Below, piece after piece: positions 54,842-64,000 of a DNA stretch of 64,000 bases. A program made the translations under genes and the position numbers. The stretch covers positions 1-64,000 of the forward strand of contig QXPY01000012.1 in assembly GCA_003583745.1 (NCBI GenBank), in the 5' to 3' direction. Within the stretch, counting starts at the first letter, position 1. The number at the start of each line of letters is the position of its first letter. The notes beneath the pieces are model-generated. The model did no database searches. It was not told the DNA's origin and saw nothing but the letters and a program-made list of their open reading frames with translations. The DNA is from Rhodocyclales bacterium GT-UBC (GTDB lineage Bacteria > Pseudomonadota > Gammaproteobacteria > Burkholderiales > Rhodocyclaceae).

Positions 54842-55786
54842 ATGACCGCCAGCAAAAAACCGACTTTTCAGGAAATCATCCTGCGTCTGCAGCAATACTG
54901 GAGCGACAAGGGCTGTGCCCTGCTGCAACCCTACGACATGGAAGTCGGTGCCGGCACCAGCCACACCGCCACCTTCCTGCGCGCCATCGGCCCCGAGCCG
55001 TGGAAAGCCGCCTACGTGCAGCCTTCGCGCCGCCCCAAGGACGGCCGCTACGGCGAAAACCCGAACCGCATGCAGCACTATTACCAGTTCCAGGTGGTAT
55101 TGAAGCCGGCCCCGGACAACATCCTCGAACTCTATCTCGGCTCGCTCGAAGCCCTCGGCTTCGACCTCAAGAAGAACGACATCCGTTTCGTCGAGGACGA
55201 CTGGGAAAACCCGACGCTGGGGGCCTGGGGCCTCGGTTGGGAAGTCTGGATGAACGGCATGGAAGTGACGCAATTCACCTACTTCCAGCAGGTCGGCGGC
55301 ATCGACTGCAAGCCGATCACCGGTGAAATCACCTACGGTATCGAGCGTCTGGCGATGTACCTGCAGGGCGTCGAGAATGTCTATGACCTGGTGTGGACCG
55401 ACGGCCTGACCTACGGCGACGTCTATCACCAGAACGAAGTCGAACAATCGACCTACAACTTCGAGCATTCCGACGTCGACTTCCTGTTCCACGCCTTCGG
55501 TGCGCACGAGAAACAGGCGCAACACCTGATGGGTGCCCAACTGGCCCTGCCGGCCTACGAGCAGGTCCTGAAAGCCGCGCACACCTTCAACCTGCTCGAC
55601 GCCCGTGGCGCCATTTCGGTGACCGAGCGCGCCGCCTATATCGGCCGCATCCGCAACCTGGCCCGCGCCGTCGCCCAGGCCTACCTCGATTCCCGCGCCC
55701 GCCTCGGCTTCCCGATGGCGCCGAAGGAATGGGCCGCCGAAGTGCTGACCAAGCTCGAAGAACAGAACGCAAAGAAAGCCGCCTGA
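54842..55786 (+). CDS. glyQ: Glycine--tRNA ligase alpha subunit
   Basis: 314 residues. The start [20 protein letters not shown] and the conserved [20 protein letters not shown] and [20 protein letters not shown] are the bacterial tetrameric GlyRS alpha signature, holding the aminoacylation site that forms glycyl-adenylate. Followed by glyS after 1 bp. The longer frame to 54812 has no ribosome site. Confidence 0.98.
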   Translation: MTASKKPTFQEIILRLQQYWSDKGCALLQPYDMEVGAGTSHTATFLRAIGPEPWKAAYVQPSRRPKDGRYGENPNRMQHYYQFQVVLKPAPDNILELYLGSLEALGFDLKKNDIRFVEDDWENPTLGAWGLGWEVWMNGMEVTQFTYFQQVGGIDCKPITGEITYGIERLAMYLQGVENVYDLVWTDGLTYGDVYHQNEVEQSTYNFEHSDVDFLFHAFGAHEKQAQHLMGAQLALPAYEQVLKAAHTFNLLDARGAISVTERAAYIGRIRNLARAVAQAYLDSRARLGFPMAPKEWAAEVLTKLEEQNAKKAA

Positions 55787-55787
55787 T

Positions 55788-57896
55788 ATGTCCGCAAAGA
55801 ATCTCCTCGTCGAACTGTTCGTTGAAGAACTGCCGCCCAAGGCGCTGAAGAAACTGGGTGAGGTCTTCGCCAGCACGCTGGCCGCCACCCTCAAAAAGGA
55901 CGGCCTCGCCACCGAGAGCGCCAACATCACCGCTTTTGCCTCGCCACGCCGCCTGGCCGCCCACGTCACCGACGTCGCCGCCGTGGCCGCCGACAAGCCG
56001 GTGGTGCAAAAGCTGATGCCGGTCGCCGTCGGCCTCGATGCCAGCGGCAATGCCACCCCCGCCCTGCTCAAGAAGCTGGCGGCACTGGGTGCCGACGCCT
56101 CTGCGGTCGCCGGCCTGCGCCGCGAGAACGACGGCAAGGCCGACATCCTGTTCTACGACAGCCTGGCCAAGGGCGCCTCGCTGGCCGAAGGCCTGCAGAA
56201 GGCCCTCGAAGCCGCGCTTGCCGCCCTGCCCATCCCCAAGGTCATGAGCTACCAGCTCAAGGACGGCTGGAGCAGCGTCAATTTCGTTCGCCCGGCGCAC
56301 GGCCTGGTGGCACTGCATGGCAGTGACGTCGTGCCGCTCGAAATCCTCGGCTTGCAGGCCGGACGCGCGACCCACGGTCACCGCTTCGAAGCCAAGGTCG
56401 ATCCGGTGGTGTTTGCCGATGCCGACGAATACGCCGCCAAACTGGCCGGCGAAGGCGCCGTGATCGCCTCCTTCGCCGAGCGCCGCGCCGAAATCGCCCG
56501 CCAGCTCGAAGCTGCGGCGGCCAAGGCCGGCGGCAAGCCCATCGACGACGACGCCCTGCTCGACGAGGTGACGGCGCTGGTCGAACGCCCGAATGTGCTG
56601 ATCGGCCAGTTCGAGGAAGAATTCCTCGCCGTCCCGCAGGAATGCCTGATTCTGACCATGAAGGCCAACCAGAAATACTTCCCGCTGCTCGACGCCGCCG
56701 GCAAGCTGACCAACAAGTTCCTGGTGGTCAGCAACATCAGCCCGGAAGACGCTTCCGCCGTGATCGGCGGTAACGAGCGTGTCGTTCGCCCGCGCCTGGC
56801 CGACGCCAAGTTCTTCTTCGACCAGGATCGCAAGAAGTCGCTGGAAAGCCGTGTAGCCGGTCTGGCCAAGGTGGTCTATCACAACAAGCTGGGCACCCAG
56901 GGCGAGCGCGTCACGCGCGTTGCCGCCATTGCCCGCCGCATCGCCGACAGTCTCGGCGGCGGTGTGCTGGCGCAGCATGCCGAACAGGCCGCCGTGCTGG
57001 CCAAGGCCGACCTGCTGACCGACATGGTCGGCGAATTCCCCGAACTGCAGGGCATCATGGGCCGCTACTACGCCCAGCACGACGGCCTCAACGCCGATGT
57101 CGCCGATGCCATCGAAGACCATTACAAGCCGCGTTTTGCCGGCGACAGCCTGCCGCGCGGTCTGGTCGGCACCGTCGTTGCGCTGGCCGACAAGCTGGAA
57201 ACCCTGGTCGGCATGTTCGGCATCGGCCAGATCCCGACCGGCGACCGCGACCCGTTCGCGCTGCGTCGGCATGCGCTGGGCGTCATCCGCATGCTGGCCG
57301 AAGGCAATCTCGACCTGCCGATCGACAAGCTGCTCAACAGCGTCTTTGCCCAGTTCAACGGCATCGAAGGCTTCCAGCTCAATACCGATGCGCTGGCCGA
57401 CTTCATCTACGAACGCCTGGCCGGCAGCCTGCGCGAGCAGGGTTACAGCGCCCAGGAAGTCGATGCCGTGGTGTCGCAGCGGCCGCAACGCCTGGGCGAC
57501 ATTCCGAAGCGCCTGGCCGCCGTGCGTGCCTTCTCGGCCCTGCCGGAAGCCGCCGCCCTGGCCGCCGCCAACAAGCGGGTCGGCAACATCCTGAAAAAGG
57601 TCGAAGGCACGGTCGAGGCCAAGGTCGACCACGCCCTGCTCGCCGAAGCCGCCGAAGTGGCGCTGCATGCGGCTCTGGTCGAGGTCGTGCCGCAAGCCGA
57701 TGCCGCTTTCGTTACCGGCGACTACAGCGAATCGCTGCAAGCCTTGGCGGCACTGCGCGCCCCGGTCGATGCCTTCTTCGACGGCGTCATGGTGAATGCC
57801 GAGGACCCGGCGCTGCGCGCCAACCGTCTCGGCCTGCTCGCTACGCTGCATGCCGCGATGAACCGCGTCGCCGACCTCTCCAAACTCTCCGCCTAA
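55788..57896 (+). CDS. glyS: Glycine--tRNA ligase beta subunit
   Basis: 702 residues, the usual size. It opens NLLVELFVEELPPKALKKLG, the beta-subunit signature, and contains the HD-like and anticodon-binding regions (ECLILTMKANQKYFPLLDAA). It forms the alpha2beta2 enzyme with GlyQ and binds tRNA-Gly. Separated from glyQ by 1 bp. Confidence 0.97.
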   Translation: MSAKNLLVELFVEELPPKALKKLGEVFASTLAATLKKDGLATESANITAFASPRRLAAHVTDVAAVAADKPVVQKLMPVAVGLDASGNATPALLKKLAALGADASAVAGLRRENDGKADILFYDSLAKGASLAEGLQKALEAALAALPIPKVMSYQLKDGWSSVNFVRPAHGLVALHGSDVVPLEILGLQAGRATHGHRFEAKVDPVVFADADEYAAKLAGEGAVIASFAERRAEIARQLEAAAAKAGGKPIDDDALLDEVTALVERPNVLIGQFEEEFLAVPQECLILTMKANQKYFPLLDAAGKLTNKFLVVSNISPEDASAVIGGNERVVRPRLADAKFFFDQDRKKSLESRVAGLAKVVYHNKLGTQGERVTRVAAIARRIADSLGGGVLAQHAEQAAVLAKADLLTDMVGEFPELQGIMGRYYAQHDGLNADVADAIEDHYKPRFAGDSLPRGLVGTVVALADKLETLVGMFGIGQIPTGDRDPFALRRHALGVIRMLAEGNLDLPIDKLLNSVFAQFNGIEGFQLNTDALADFIYERLAGSLREQGYSAQEVDAVVSQRPQRLGDIPKRLAAVRAFSALPEAAALAAANKRVGNILKKVEGTVEAKVDHALLAEAAEVALHAALVEVVPQADAAFVTGDYSESLQALAALRAPVDAFFDGVMVNAEDPALRANRLGLLATLHAAMNRVADLSKLSA

Positions 57897-57914
57897 AGGG
57901 CAAGGAGCGCCGCC

Positions 57915-58469
57915 ATGCCGACCAGCAAACTCGTCATTCTCGACCGCGACGGCGTCATCAACTTCGACTCGGCCCAGTACATCAAGAGCCCGGCCGAGTG
58001 GAAGCCGATTCCGGGCAGTCTGGAAGCCATCGCCCGCCTCAACCAGGCGGGCTACCGGGTGGTCGTCGCCACCAACCAGTCGGGCGTCGGACGCGGCCTG
58101 TTCGAGATGGACACCCTGAACAGCATCCACGAAAAGATGCACAAGGCCTTGTTCGCGCTGGGTGGCCGCATCGAGGCGATCTTCTATTGCCCGCATTCGG
58201 CCGATTCCGACTGCGACTGCCGCAAGCCCAAGCCGGGCATGTTCAAGCGCATTTCCGAAACGCTCAACGCCGATCTCAAGGGTGTTCCCGCCATCGGCGA
58301 CTCGCTGCGCGACCTGCAGGCCTGCTCGGTGCTCGGTTGCCAGCCGATGCTGGTGCGCACCGGCAAAGGGGAAAAGACCAAGGCCGACGGCAACCTGCCG
58401 GAAGGCACGCTTGAATTCGCCGACCTGTCGGCCGCCGTCGACTTCATCCTCAAGGAAAGCAAGGCATGA
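57915..58469 (+). CDS. gmhB: D-glycero-beta-D-manno-heptose-1,7-bisphosphate 7-phosphatase
   Basis: 184 residues of the HAD histidinol-phosphatase-type superfamily. Motif I is ILDRDGVINFDS, motif II KVVVATNQSGVGRG-like (VVVATNQSGVGRGLFEMDTL), and the zinc-binding Cys cluster is FYCPHSADSDCDCRKPKPGM. GmhB makes heptose-1-phosphate for LPS core ADP-heptose. AAGGAG lies 9 bases before the ATG. Overlaps plsC by 4 bp. Confidence 0.94.
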   Translation: MPTSKLVILDRDGVINFDSAQYIKSPAEWKPIPGSLEAIARLNQAGYRVVVATNQSGVGRGLFEMDTLNSIHEKMHKALFALGGRIEAIFYCPHSADSDCDCRKPKPGMFKRISETLNADLKGVPAIGDSLRDLQACSVLGCQPMLVRTGKGEKTKADGNLPEGTLEFADLSAAVDFILKESKA

Positions 58470-59218
58470 TCGTCGTCCGCTCCACCCTGTTCATGGCCTG
58501 GGCCCTCCTCTGGTCGGTTGCCACGGCACCGCTGGTGGTGATTGCCGCCCTCGCCCTGCGCGGCCTCTGGGGCTACCGCTTCGGCAAGCTGTGGCGGCTC
58601 GGCATGCAATGGGGCGTCGAAAACCTGCTCGGCATCCGCCCCAAGGTGATCGGTCTGGAAAACATGCCCAAGGAGCCTTGCGTCATCCTGGCCAAGCACC
58701 AGTCGGCCTGGGAAACCATGACCCTGCAGGACTACGTGCCGGCCGGCGCGTACTGCGTTTTCGTGCTCAAGAAGGAATTGCTGCGCATCCCCTTGCTGGG
58801 CTGGGGGCTGGCCGCGATGAAAATGATTTCGATCGACCGCGCCGCCGGCAAGGATGCCCTCGACCAGGTCGTCACCCAGGGACGCGAACGCCTGCAGCAG
58901 GGCTTCTACGTCATTCTCTTCCCGGAAGGCACGCGCGTCGCGCCCGGCCAGAAAAAGCGCTACAAGCCGGGCGGCGCCTATCTCGCCACCCACGTCGGCT
59001 GCAAGGTCGTGCCGATCGCCCACGACGCCGGCGAACTGTGGCCGCGCCAGGCTTTCCTGAAAAAGCCGGGGACCATCACGGTCAGCATCGGCCCGGCTTT
59101 CGACGCCACCGGCATGAGCGAAGCCGAGGTCAATCAGAAGGCCGAAGCCTGGATCGAAGCCGAGATGCGCCGTATCTCCCCGCATCGCTACCCCGATGCC
59201 GTCGGTCAACACGCCTGA
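58466..59218 (+). CDS. plsC: 1-acyl-sn-glycerol-3-phosphate acyltransferase
   Basis: 250 residues. An N-terminal membrane helix (LFMAWALLWSVATAPLVVIA) is followed by the acyltransferase motifs: AKHQSAWETM, a variant of HxxxxD in which the acidic residue is Glu, and LFPEGTRVAPG. It acylates lysophosphatidic acid to phosphatidic acid at the inner membrane. The Glu variant is common in this group and should be active. Overlaps gmhB and the downstream metallopeptidase gene. Confidence 0.9.
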   Translation: MIVVRSTLFMAWALLWSVATAPLVVIAALALRGLWGYRFGKLWRLGMQWGVENLLGIRPKVIGLENMPKEPCVILAKHQSAWETMTLQDYVPAGAYCVFVLKKELLRIPLLGWGLAAMKMISIDRAAGKDALDQVVTQGRERLQQGFYVILFPEGTRVAPGQKKRYKPGGAYLATHVGCKVVPIAHDAGELWPRQAFLKKPGTITVSIGPAFDATGMSEAEVNQKAEAWIEAEMRRISPHRYPDAVGQHA

Positions 59219-59918
59219 ACCAGCCCGCAGTATCCTGATCGACGGTCAGACAGTCGCCTACCAGCTCAGACGCAGCCAGCGGCGCACCATCGGCCTGTCA
59301 ATCGACCATCGCGGCCTGCGCGTCGCCGCCCCGACGCGGGCCCGGATCGGCGACATCGAGAACCTGATCCGCCAGCACGGCCAGTGGGTCCTCGACAAAC
59401 TCGCCAACTGGCGCCAACGCCCCGCCCCGGAAACCCTGCAGATTAGCAACGGCAGCAGCATTCCGCTTCTCGGCGCGGAACTGCCGATCACCGTCACACC
59501 GCTCGGCCGGGCGCGCTGGCAATTTGCCGGCGAACGCCTGCATCTGTGGCCAAGCGATAGCGTCAGCGCCAATCAACTACTGGAAAAAGCCCTGCGCGAG
59601 AAGGCACGGGAAATCTTTGCCGAGCGCCTTGGCCACTACGCGCCGCAACTCGGGGTCGGCACGCCGCCGCTCCGCCTGTCCTCGGCGCGTACCCGCTGGG
59701 GCAGTTGCAGCCACCACGGCGGCATTTCGCTCAACTGGCGGCTGGTCTTCATGCCCCTGCCCGTCGTCGATTACGTGGTCTGCCACGAACTCGCCCACCT
59801 CAAGGAAATGAACCACAGTCCGCGCTTCTGGTCTGTGGTGGAACAACTTTGCCCCGACTGGAAAGCCCGTCGCCTGGAACTCAGGAAACTCGCCCACCAG
59901 CTCCCCCAACTCCAATAA
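59196..59918 (+). CDS. YgjP-like zinc metallopeptidase (M48/SprT-type, DUF45)
   Basis: 240 residues. The zinc site [17 protein letters not shown] (HExxH with a third His) and the preceding [20 protein letters not shown] are the YgjP/DUF45 signature. It is predicted to be cytoplasmic. YgjP-type proteins are poorly characterised metallopeptidases; a role in nucleotide or pyrophosphate metabolism has been suggested in some. The ATG at 59196 overlaps plsC by 23 bp. Confidence 0.9.
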   Translation: MPSVNTPEPARSILIDGQTVAYQLRRSQRRTIGLSIDHRGLRVAAPTRARIGDIENLIRQHGQWVLDKLANWRQRPAPETLQISNGSSIPLLGAELPITVTPLGRARWQFAGERLHLWPSDSVSANQLLEKALREKAREIFAERLGHYAPQLGVGTPPLRLSSARTRWGSCSHHGGISLNWRLVFMPLPVVDYVVCHELAHLKEMNHSPRFWSVVEQLCPDWKARRLELRKLAHQLPQLQ

Positions 59919-59932
59919 ACCAAGGAAACAGC

Positions 59933-60316
59933 ATGCGCATCCTGCACACCATGATCCGCGTCGGCGACCTCGACCGCGCCATCGCCTTCTACACCGAAAT
60001 CCTCGGCATGCAACTGATCCGCCGCCAGGACTTCCCGGAAGGCCGCTTCACCCTCGCTTTCGTCGGCTACGGTCCGGAAGACAAGGAAGCCGTCCTCGAA
60101 CTCACCCACAACTGGGACACCCCCAGCTACGACCTCGGCAACGGCTACGGCCACATCGCCCTCGCCGTACCCGACGCGGCAGCGGCCTGCACCGAAATCA
60201 AGCGGCGCGGCGGCAAGGTCGTCCGCGAAGCCGGCCCGATGAAGCACGGCAGCACCATCATCGCCTTCGTCGAAGACCCGGACGGCTACAAGGTCGAGCT
60301 GATTCAACGCGCTTAA
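59933..60316 (+). CDS. gloA: Lactoylglutathione lyase (glyoxalase I)
   Basis: 127 residues. Opens [20 protein letters not shown] and has the metal ligands His (HTMIRV), Glu (VLELTHNW), His (GYGHIALAV) and Glu ([10 protein letters not shown]), the usual four ligands of Ni/Co-type bacterial GloA. It isomerises the methylglyoxal-glutathione adduct to lactoylglutathione. Follows the metallopeptidase gene by 14 bp. Confidence 0.97.
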   Translation: MRILHTMIRVGDLDRAIAFYTEILGMQLIRRQDFPEGRFTLAFVGYGPEDKEAVLELTHNWDTPSYDLGNGYGHIALAVPDAAAACTEIKRRGGKVVREAGPMKHGSTIIAFVEDPDGYKVELIQRA

Positions 60317-60421
60317 GCACGACCAAGCGCCACATCGTCGAACGGCCGGACCGCCCGGCCTGATCGACATCAAGGTCATCTTTCCCGTGCCTGCCGATAC
60401 TCCGGCACAAAGGAGAACAGC

Positions 60422-61036
60422 ATGACCTTTCCCGATTTTTTTGCCGATATCGCCCCGATCACGCTGCGCGACCCGCTGGCCGAACTGCTCGGTGCCGCCC
60501 GTGGCGGCCTGATCGAGTACCGCTTCGCCGATGCCGTCAAACTGGCCGGGCATTCCTGCCCAACCGTGGCCGGCGCCTGGCTGATGACGACACGCGGCTT
60601 GCGCGCGCTCTATGGCGATGCCGTTCCGGTACGCGGCGATTTACTCGCCGCCCTGCCCGAAGCGGCCGAGGTCGGCGTCAGCGGCGTCATTGCCAGCGTC
60701 GTCACCTTGCTCACCGGCGCCACCGGCGAGCAAGGCTTCAAGGGCCTGGCCGGGCGCCACGCCCGCAACGGACTGCTGCGCTTCGGCACAGGCGGCAGCG
60801 GCAGCCTTCGCCTGACGCGCTGCGATACCCAGGCTGCCGTCGAATGCGCTCTGCACCTGGAGCGCGTGCCGCCCGACCCGGCAATGGGCCCGCTGCTTTA
60901 CGCCGTGCTGGACGGCTCGGCCAACGCCGAACAGCGCGAGCGCTTCGGCGAGCTCTGGCAGGAACGGGTCCGCCGCCTGCTCGTCGAGCATGCCGAAGAC
61001 CCGGCACTGGTTGAGGTCCGCGCCATCCACGCCTGA
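60422..61036 (+). CDS. FmdE-like protein
   Basis: 204 residues. The segment ADAVKLAGHSCPTVAGAWLM near residues 38-57 resembles the Cys/His-containing start of the FmdE/FwdE domain (formylmethanofuran dehydrogenase subunit E), where His and Cys bind a metal. The rest, with HARNGLLRFGTGGSGSLRLT, has no motif I recognise. No zinc-ribbon tail is present and no methanofuran genes are nearby, so it is not an FmdE enzyme subunit. AAGGAG lies 9 bases before the ATG. Function unknown. Confidence 0.65.
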   Translation: MTFPDFFADIAPITLRDPLAELLGAARGGLIEYRFADAVKLAGHSCPTVAGAWLMTTRGLRALYGDAVPVRGDLLAALPEAAEVGVSGVIASVVTLLTGATGEQGFKGLAGRHARNGLLRFGTGGSGSLRLTRCDTQAAVECALHLERVPPDPAMGPLLYAVLDGSANAEQRERFGELWQERVRRLLVEHAEDPALVEVRAIHA

Positions 61037-61039
61037 AAC

Positions 61040-62167
61040 TCAGACGGCAATGGCCTCCTGCATCACCCGCTCGAAGCTATCGACCACGCCCTCCCAGCCG
61101 CGCGGCAACATGCTTTGCCGTGCCGCCAGCGCCAAGCCTTGCAGGCGTTCGCGGTCCTCCAGCATCCACAAGGCGGTAGCGATGTAGGCGGCCTCGTCGC
61201 CCGGCGAGGCCACCGCACTATTCCTTTCATGCTCGATCAGTTCGGCCGCCGCCGCGCTGCGATAGGCAACCACCGGCAAGCCGCTGGCCATCGCCTCGGC
61301 GACGACGTTGCCGTAGGTTTCGGTCAGGCTGGGAAAGAGGAAAAGGTCGGCGCTGGCATAGTGTGCCGCCAGGTCCTCGCCCAAACGCATGCCGGCAAAA
61401 TGATGATCGGGGTGATCGACCGCCAGTTGCTTGGCCGAAGGGCCGTCGCCGACCCAGATCATGCAGGCGTTCGGATGGCGCGCCTTGATCGCGGCAAAAC
61501 TCCGCTCGATCAGGGCCAGATTCTTTTCCGCCGCCAGGCGACCGACATAAAGGCAGGCCAGGCCACCCGGCGGCACCCCCCAGTGCGTCCGCAAAACGAC
61601 ATTGCGCCGCCGCGGATCGTAGAGATGGGTATCGACGCCGCGCCCGACCACCCGCACCCCGGCGATACCCTCGCCGGCCAGGTCGGCGGCCAGGGCGGCG
61701 GTCGGGACCATGGTGGCACGCGTCCGCCGATGCAGCGTGCGCAGATAGGCGGCCACAGCCGGCCGCATCCAGCCCAGGCCGTAATGGACGCTGTAGCGAT
61801 CGAAATTGGTATGAAATCCCGAAGTCACCGGAATACCGAGCCGGCGAGCCGTATTGACCGCCGACCAGCCGAGCGGCCCCTCGGTAACGACATGCACCAG
61901 GTCCGGCCGGCGATGCTTCCACTGCCTGGCCAGATGCCCCCCGGCCGGCAAGCCGCAGCGCAGCCCGGGGTAACCGGGCAGGGGAAAGCCGGGCAAGGCC
62001 AGTTCGTGCTCGTTGCCGGCATCGGCCTTGCCCTGGCGCGGGCGGATGACGCTGACCCGGTGCCCGCGGGCCTTCAAACCGCGAACCAGATGACCGACCG
62101 TCATCGCCACGCCATTGACTTCCGGCGGGTAGGTTTCCGTGACGAAGGCGATGTCGAGCGGCTTCAT
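61040..62167 (-). CDS. Glycosyltransferase family 4, MgtA-like
   Basis: 375 residues with a GT-B fold. The N-terminal DIAFVTETYPPEVNGVAMTV and HVVTEGPLGWSAVNTARRLG bind the acceptor; the C-terminal part has VGRLAAEKNLALIERSFAAI and FPSLTETYGNVVAEAMASGL, where the Glu residues bind the nucleotide sugar (the EX7E motif). This wording is close to mannosyltransferases of the MgtA/GT4 type that act on diacylglycerol or phosphatidylinositol. It overlaps dgkA by 4 bp, so the two may act in one lipid pathway; inference. Confidence 0.87.
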   Translation of the reverse strand: MKPLDIAFVTETYPPEVNGVAMTVGHLVRGLKARGHRVSVIRPRQGKADAGNEHELALPGFPLPGYPGLRCGLPAGGHLARQWKHRRPDLVHVVTEGPLGWSAVNTARRLGIPVTSGFHTNFDRYSVHYGLGWMRPAVAAYLRTLHRRTRATMVPTAALAADLAGEGIAGVRVVGRGVDTHLYDPRRRNVVLRTHWGVPPGGLACLYVGRLAAEKNLALIERSFAAIKARHPNACMIWVGDGPSAKQLAVDHPDHHFAGMRLGEDLAAHYASADLFLFPSLTETYGNVVAEAMASGLPVVAYRSAAAAELIEHERNSAVASPGDEAAYIATALWMLEDRERLQGLALAARQSMLPRGWEGVVDSFERVMQEAIAV

Positions 62168-62580
62168 GCGCCCTCCAGCAGGACGCAAACCCAGACCGTC
62201 AGCACGATGAGCAAGGAGACGAGCACGGCGGCACTGCCAATGTCCTTGGCCCGTTTGGCCAGCCGATGGTTTTCCAGGCTGACCCGGTCGACCACGGCCT
62301 CGATGGCCGAATTGAGCAACTCGACGACCAACACCAGCAGCACGCTGGCGATCATCAGACCGCGACCGCTCCACGGCACCGGCAGGAAGAAGGCCGCCGG
62401 AATCAACAACACCGCCAGCCAGACCTCCTGGCGAAAGGCATCTTCGCAAAGATAGGCGGCCTTGAGGCCGGCCATCGAATAATTGAAGGCATTCCAGATC
62501 CGGCGCAGGCCGGTCTTGCCCTTGAAGGGCGATTCCTGGCTCGGGTCCAGACCCAGATCGGGCGGCGCGGGTTCGTCCAT
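62164..62580 (-). CDS. dgkA: Diacylglycerol kinase (DgkA)
   Basis: 138 residues with three membrane helices. The signature VELLNSAIEAVVDRVSLENH and the following AKDIGSAAVLVSLL is the DgkA motif, with Glu and Asn coordinating Mg-ATP. It phosphorylates diacylglycerol to phosphatidic acid in the inner membrane. N-terminal 30 residues are variable. The overlap with the glycosyltransferase gene suggests shared diacylglycerol metabolism. Confidence 0.93.
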   Translation of the reverse strand: MDEPAPPDLGLDPSQESPFKGKTGLRRIWNAFNYSMAGLKAAYLCEDAFRQEVWLAVLLIPAAFFLPVPWSGRGLMIASVLLVLVVELLNSAIEAVVDRVSLENHRLAKRAKDIGSAAVLVSLLIVLTVWVCVLLEGA

Positions 62581-62794
62581 GACATCTCCGTAAAAGCGCC
62601 GAGCTTAGGCGGCGATGACTAAGCTTTAATGACAGACGCTGTCACGAAACTGTCACCTGCGAGGCTTAAGGTCGCGGCCACGCTGAAGCGGCCCGCCTCG
62701 AAAAATGACAGGCCGGGCCGCCGCCGGGTGGTCATCGGACGGTCAGCGCTTCCGCCTACAATGGCGCCTGTTTCAACGCTCCACCCCTTTCTTC

Positions 62795-64000
62795 ATGATG
62801 CGCTTCGCTTCTCTCCGCCCGCTTTACCCGCTTGCCCTCGGCCTCGCCGTGATCGCCGCCAGCCACGCCGATGAAGTCGAGGAAAGCTGGCAAGCCAAGG
62901 GGCAGGCGACCTACGTCTGGCAGAAATCGCCCGGCTTCCCGGCTGACTACTCGGGTAAGAACAGCCTCTCGGCCAAGCACGAGCGAGGCTACACCCTGAC
63001 CACGACCGCCTATCTGGGCAGCCGCCTGTGGCAGGGCGCCGAAGCCTATCTGAACATCGAGGCCGGTCAGGGCGATCCGCTCTCCGGCCTGGTCGGCCTG
63101 GGCGGCTTTTCCAACGGCGAGGCGACGCGCGTTTCCGGAACCAAGATCAAGGCCTACCGCCAGCGGATTTTCCTGCGCCAGACCTGGGCGCTGGGCGAGG
63201 AAACGGAATTCGTCGAATCGGCTTTCAACCAGATGGCCGGCCACGTCGCCAAGGACCGCTTCGTGCTGACCCTGGGCAACTTCTCGGCCCTCGACATCTT
63301 CGACAACAACGCCTACGCCAAGGACCCGCGCACCCAGTTCCTCAACTGGAGCGCCATGGCCAGCACCGCCTTCGACTACGCGGCCGACGCCCGCGGCTTC
63401 GGCTGGGGCTTTGCCGGCGAGTGGTACCAGGGCGACTGGGTGTTCCGCTTCGGCCGGATGACCGGCCCCAAGGAGCCGAACGGCGCGGCGATGGATTACC
63501 GGATCCTGCGTCACTACGGCGACCAGATCGAACTCGAACATGCTCACGAAATCGCCGGCCAGCCGGGCAAGATCCGCCTGCTCGCCTTCCGCAACCAGGC
63601 CCTGCTCGGCACCTATCGCGACGCCAGCGCCTGGCTGGACAGCCACCCTGACGACGACCCGCAAGCCATTCGCCAGGTTCGCAACAGCGAGCGCATCAAG
63701 TACGGCGCCGGCATCAACCTCGAACAGGCAGTCAACGACAGCCTCGGTGTCTTCTTGCGCGCCATGCATGCCGACGGGCGCAGCGAAACCTACGCCTTCA
63801 CCGAAGCCGATGCCTCCTTTTCCACCGGACTGGCACTGAAAGGCGCCGCCTGGGGCCGGCCGGACGACACCTTCGGCCTGGCCTGGATGCGCAACAGCCT
63901 GTCGAACGACCGCCGCAATTACCTGGCCAAGGGCGGCATCTCCTTCTTCATCGGCGATGGCGCCTTGAATTACCGTCCGGAAAGCATCGCCGAGACCTAT
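62795..64000 (+). CDS. OprB-like carbohydrate porin, 3' end missing
   Basis: About 402 codons reach the window edge without a stop. A signal peptide (LRPLYPLALGLAVIAASHAD) precedes the mature protein. Typical OprB blocks are seen: WQAKGQATYVWQKSPGFPAD, FVLTLGNFSALDIFDNNAYA, FLNWSAMASTAFDYAADARG and, near the end, DGALNYRPESIAETY, which is close to the family C-terminal region. OprB porins let sugars or other solutes through the outer membrane. ATG codons at 62795 and 62798 are adjacent; neither has a clear ribosome site. Single gene, substrate unknown. Confidence 0.85.
   Translation, partial: MMRFASLRPLYPLALGLAVIAASHADEVEESWQAKGQATYVWQKSPGFPADYSGKNSLSAKHERGYTLTTTAYLGSRLWQGAEAYLNIEAGQGDPLSGLVGLGGFSNGEATRVSGTKIKAYRQRIFLRQTWALGEETEFVESAFNQMAGHVAKDRFVLTLGNFSALDIFDNNAYAKDPRTQFLNWSAMASTAFDYAADARGFGWGFAGEWYQGDWVFRFGRMTGPKEPNGAAMDYRILRHYGDQIELEHAHEIAGQPGKIRLLAFRNQALLGTYRDASAWLDSHPDDDPQAIRQVRNSERIKYGAGINLEQAVNDSLGVFLRAMHADGRSETYAFTEADASFSTGLALKGAAWGRPDDTFGLAWMRNSLSNDRRNYLAKGGISFFIGDGALNYRPESIAETY

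Noticed and set aside
55587..58196. An 869-codon minus-strand frame over glyQS.
   Set aside because: glyQ, glyS and gmhB are certain on the plus strand.
62756..63769. A 337-codon minus-strand frame.
   Set aside because: It is antisense to the OprB-like porin, whose signal peptide and family blocks are clear.

Overview
The window is a GC-rich chromosomal segment of a Gram-negative bacterium. The order miaB-phoH-ybeY-corC-lnt followed by glyQ-glyS-gmhB-plsC, the TonB-dependent iron receptor, the porin and the high-GC codon use fit a betaproteobacterium of the Rhodocyclales (Dechloromonas/Azonexus/Azospira-like). That placement is inference from gene order and protein style, not from a database search.

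Layout. 1-9.7 kb: the 3' end of ahpF, an acyl-CoA thioesterase, a BASS/YfeH-type transporter, then a minus-strand operon for a peptide-type ABC transporter (binding protein, two permeases, two ATPases), ending in a GntR/FCD regulator and a gamma-glutamyltransferase-like Ntn hydrolase. Two TTGCATGCAA palindromes lie upstream of the binding-protein gene and are candidate operators for that GntR protein. 9.95-24.1 kb: a complete type I-F CRISPR-Cas locus, all on the minus strand: WYL regulator, cas1, cas2-3, csy1, csy2, csy3, csy4, leader, then an array of 82 repeats and 81 spacers. The leader lies at the right end, so the newest spacers are near 14.8 kb. A short hypothetical membrane peptide lies behind it. 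24.4-29.9 kb: a minus-strand iron-uptake operon (TonB-dependent receptor, esterase, two small membrane proteins, PepSY protein) behind a Fur-like box. 30.1-33.2 kb: a two-gene unit for secreted proteins, the second a Kelch-like propeller. 33.3-41.4 kb: a 2369-residue RTX-type surface protein with an N-terminal DUF4347 domain and tandem Ig-like repeats, divergent from a solo LuxR-type regulator. 42.1-48.1 kb: tRNA-Met, the miaB-phoH-ybeY-corC-lnt cluster and a lytic transglycosylase. 48.6-50.6 kb: a chemoreceptor. 50.6-54.8 kb: a minus-strand operon of a carbon-nitrogen hydrolase, a TetR regulator and a rifampin-phosphotransferase-like enzyme, with a palindrome lying between the -35 and -10 boxes of its likely promoter. 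54.8-61.0 kb: glyQS, gmhB, plsC, a YgjP-like metallopeptidase, gloA and an FmdE-like protein. 61.0-64 kb: a glycosyltransferase, dgkA and an OprB-like porin cut by the window edge.

The most informative region is the CRISPR array. It holds one exactly repeated spacer, two spacer pairs of 81-84% identity that encode the same peptide on the same strand, one same-strand overlapping pair that reads as a phage GH19-type endolysin, one opposite-strand overlapping pair, and one 26-bp spacer. Together these look like a record of repeated encounters with the same family of invaders. A WYL-domain regulator fused to the cas operon by an 8-bp overlap, and a terminator-like hairpin in the leader, are the main regulatory oddities.
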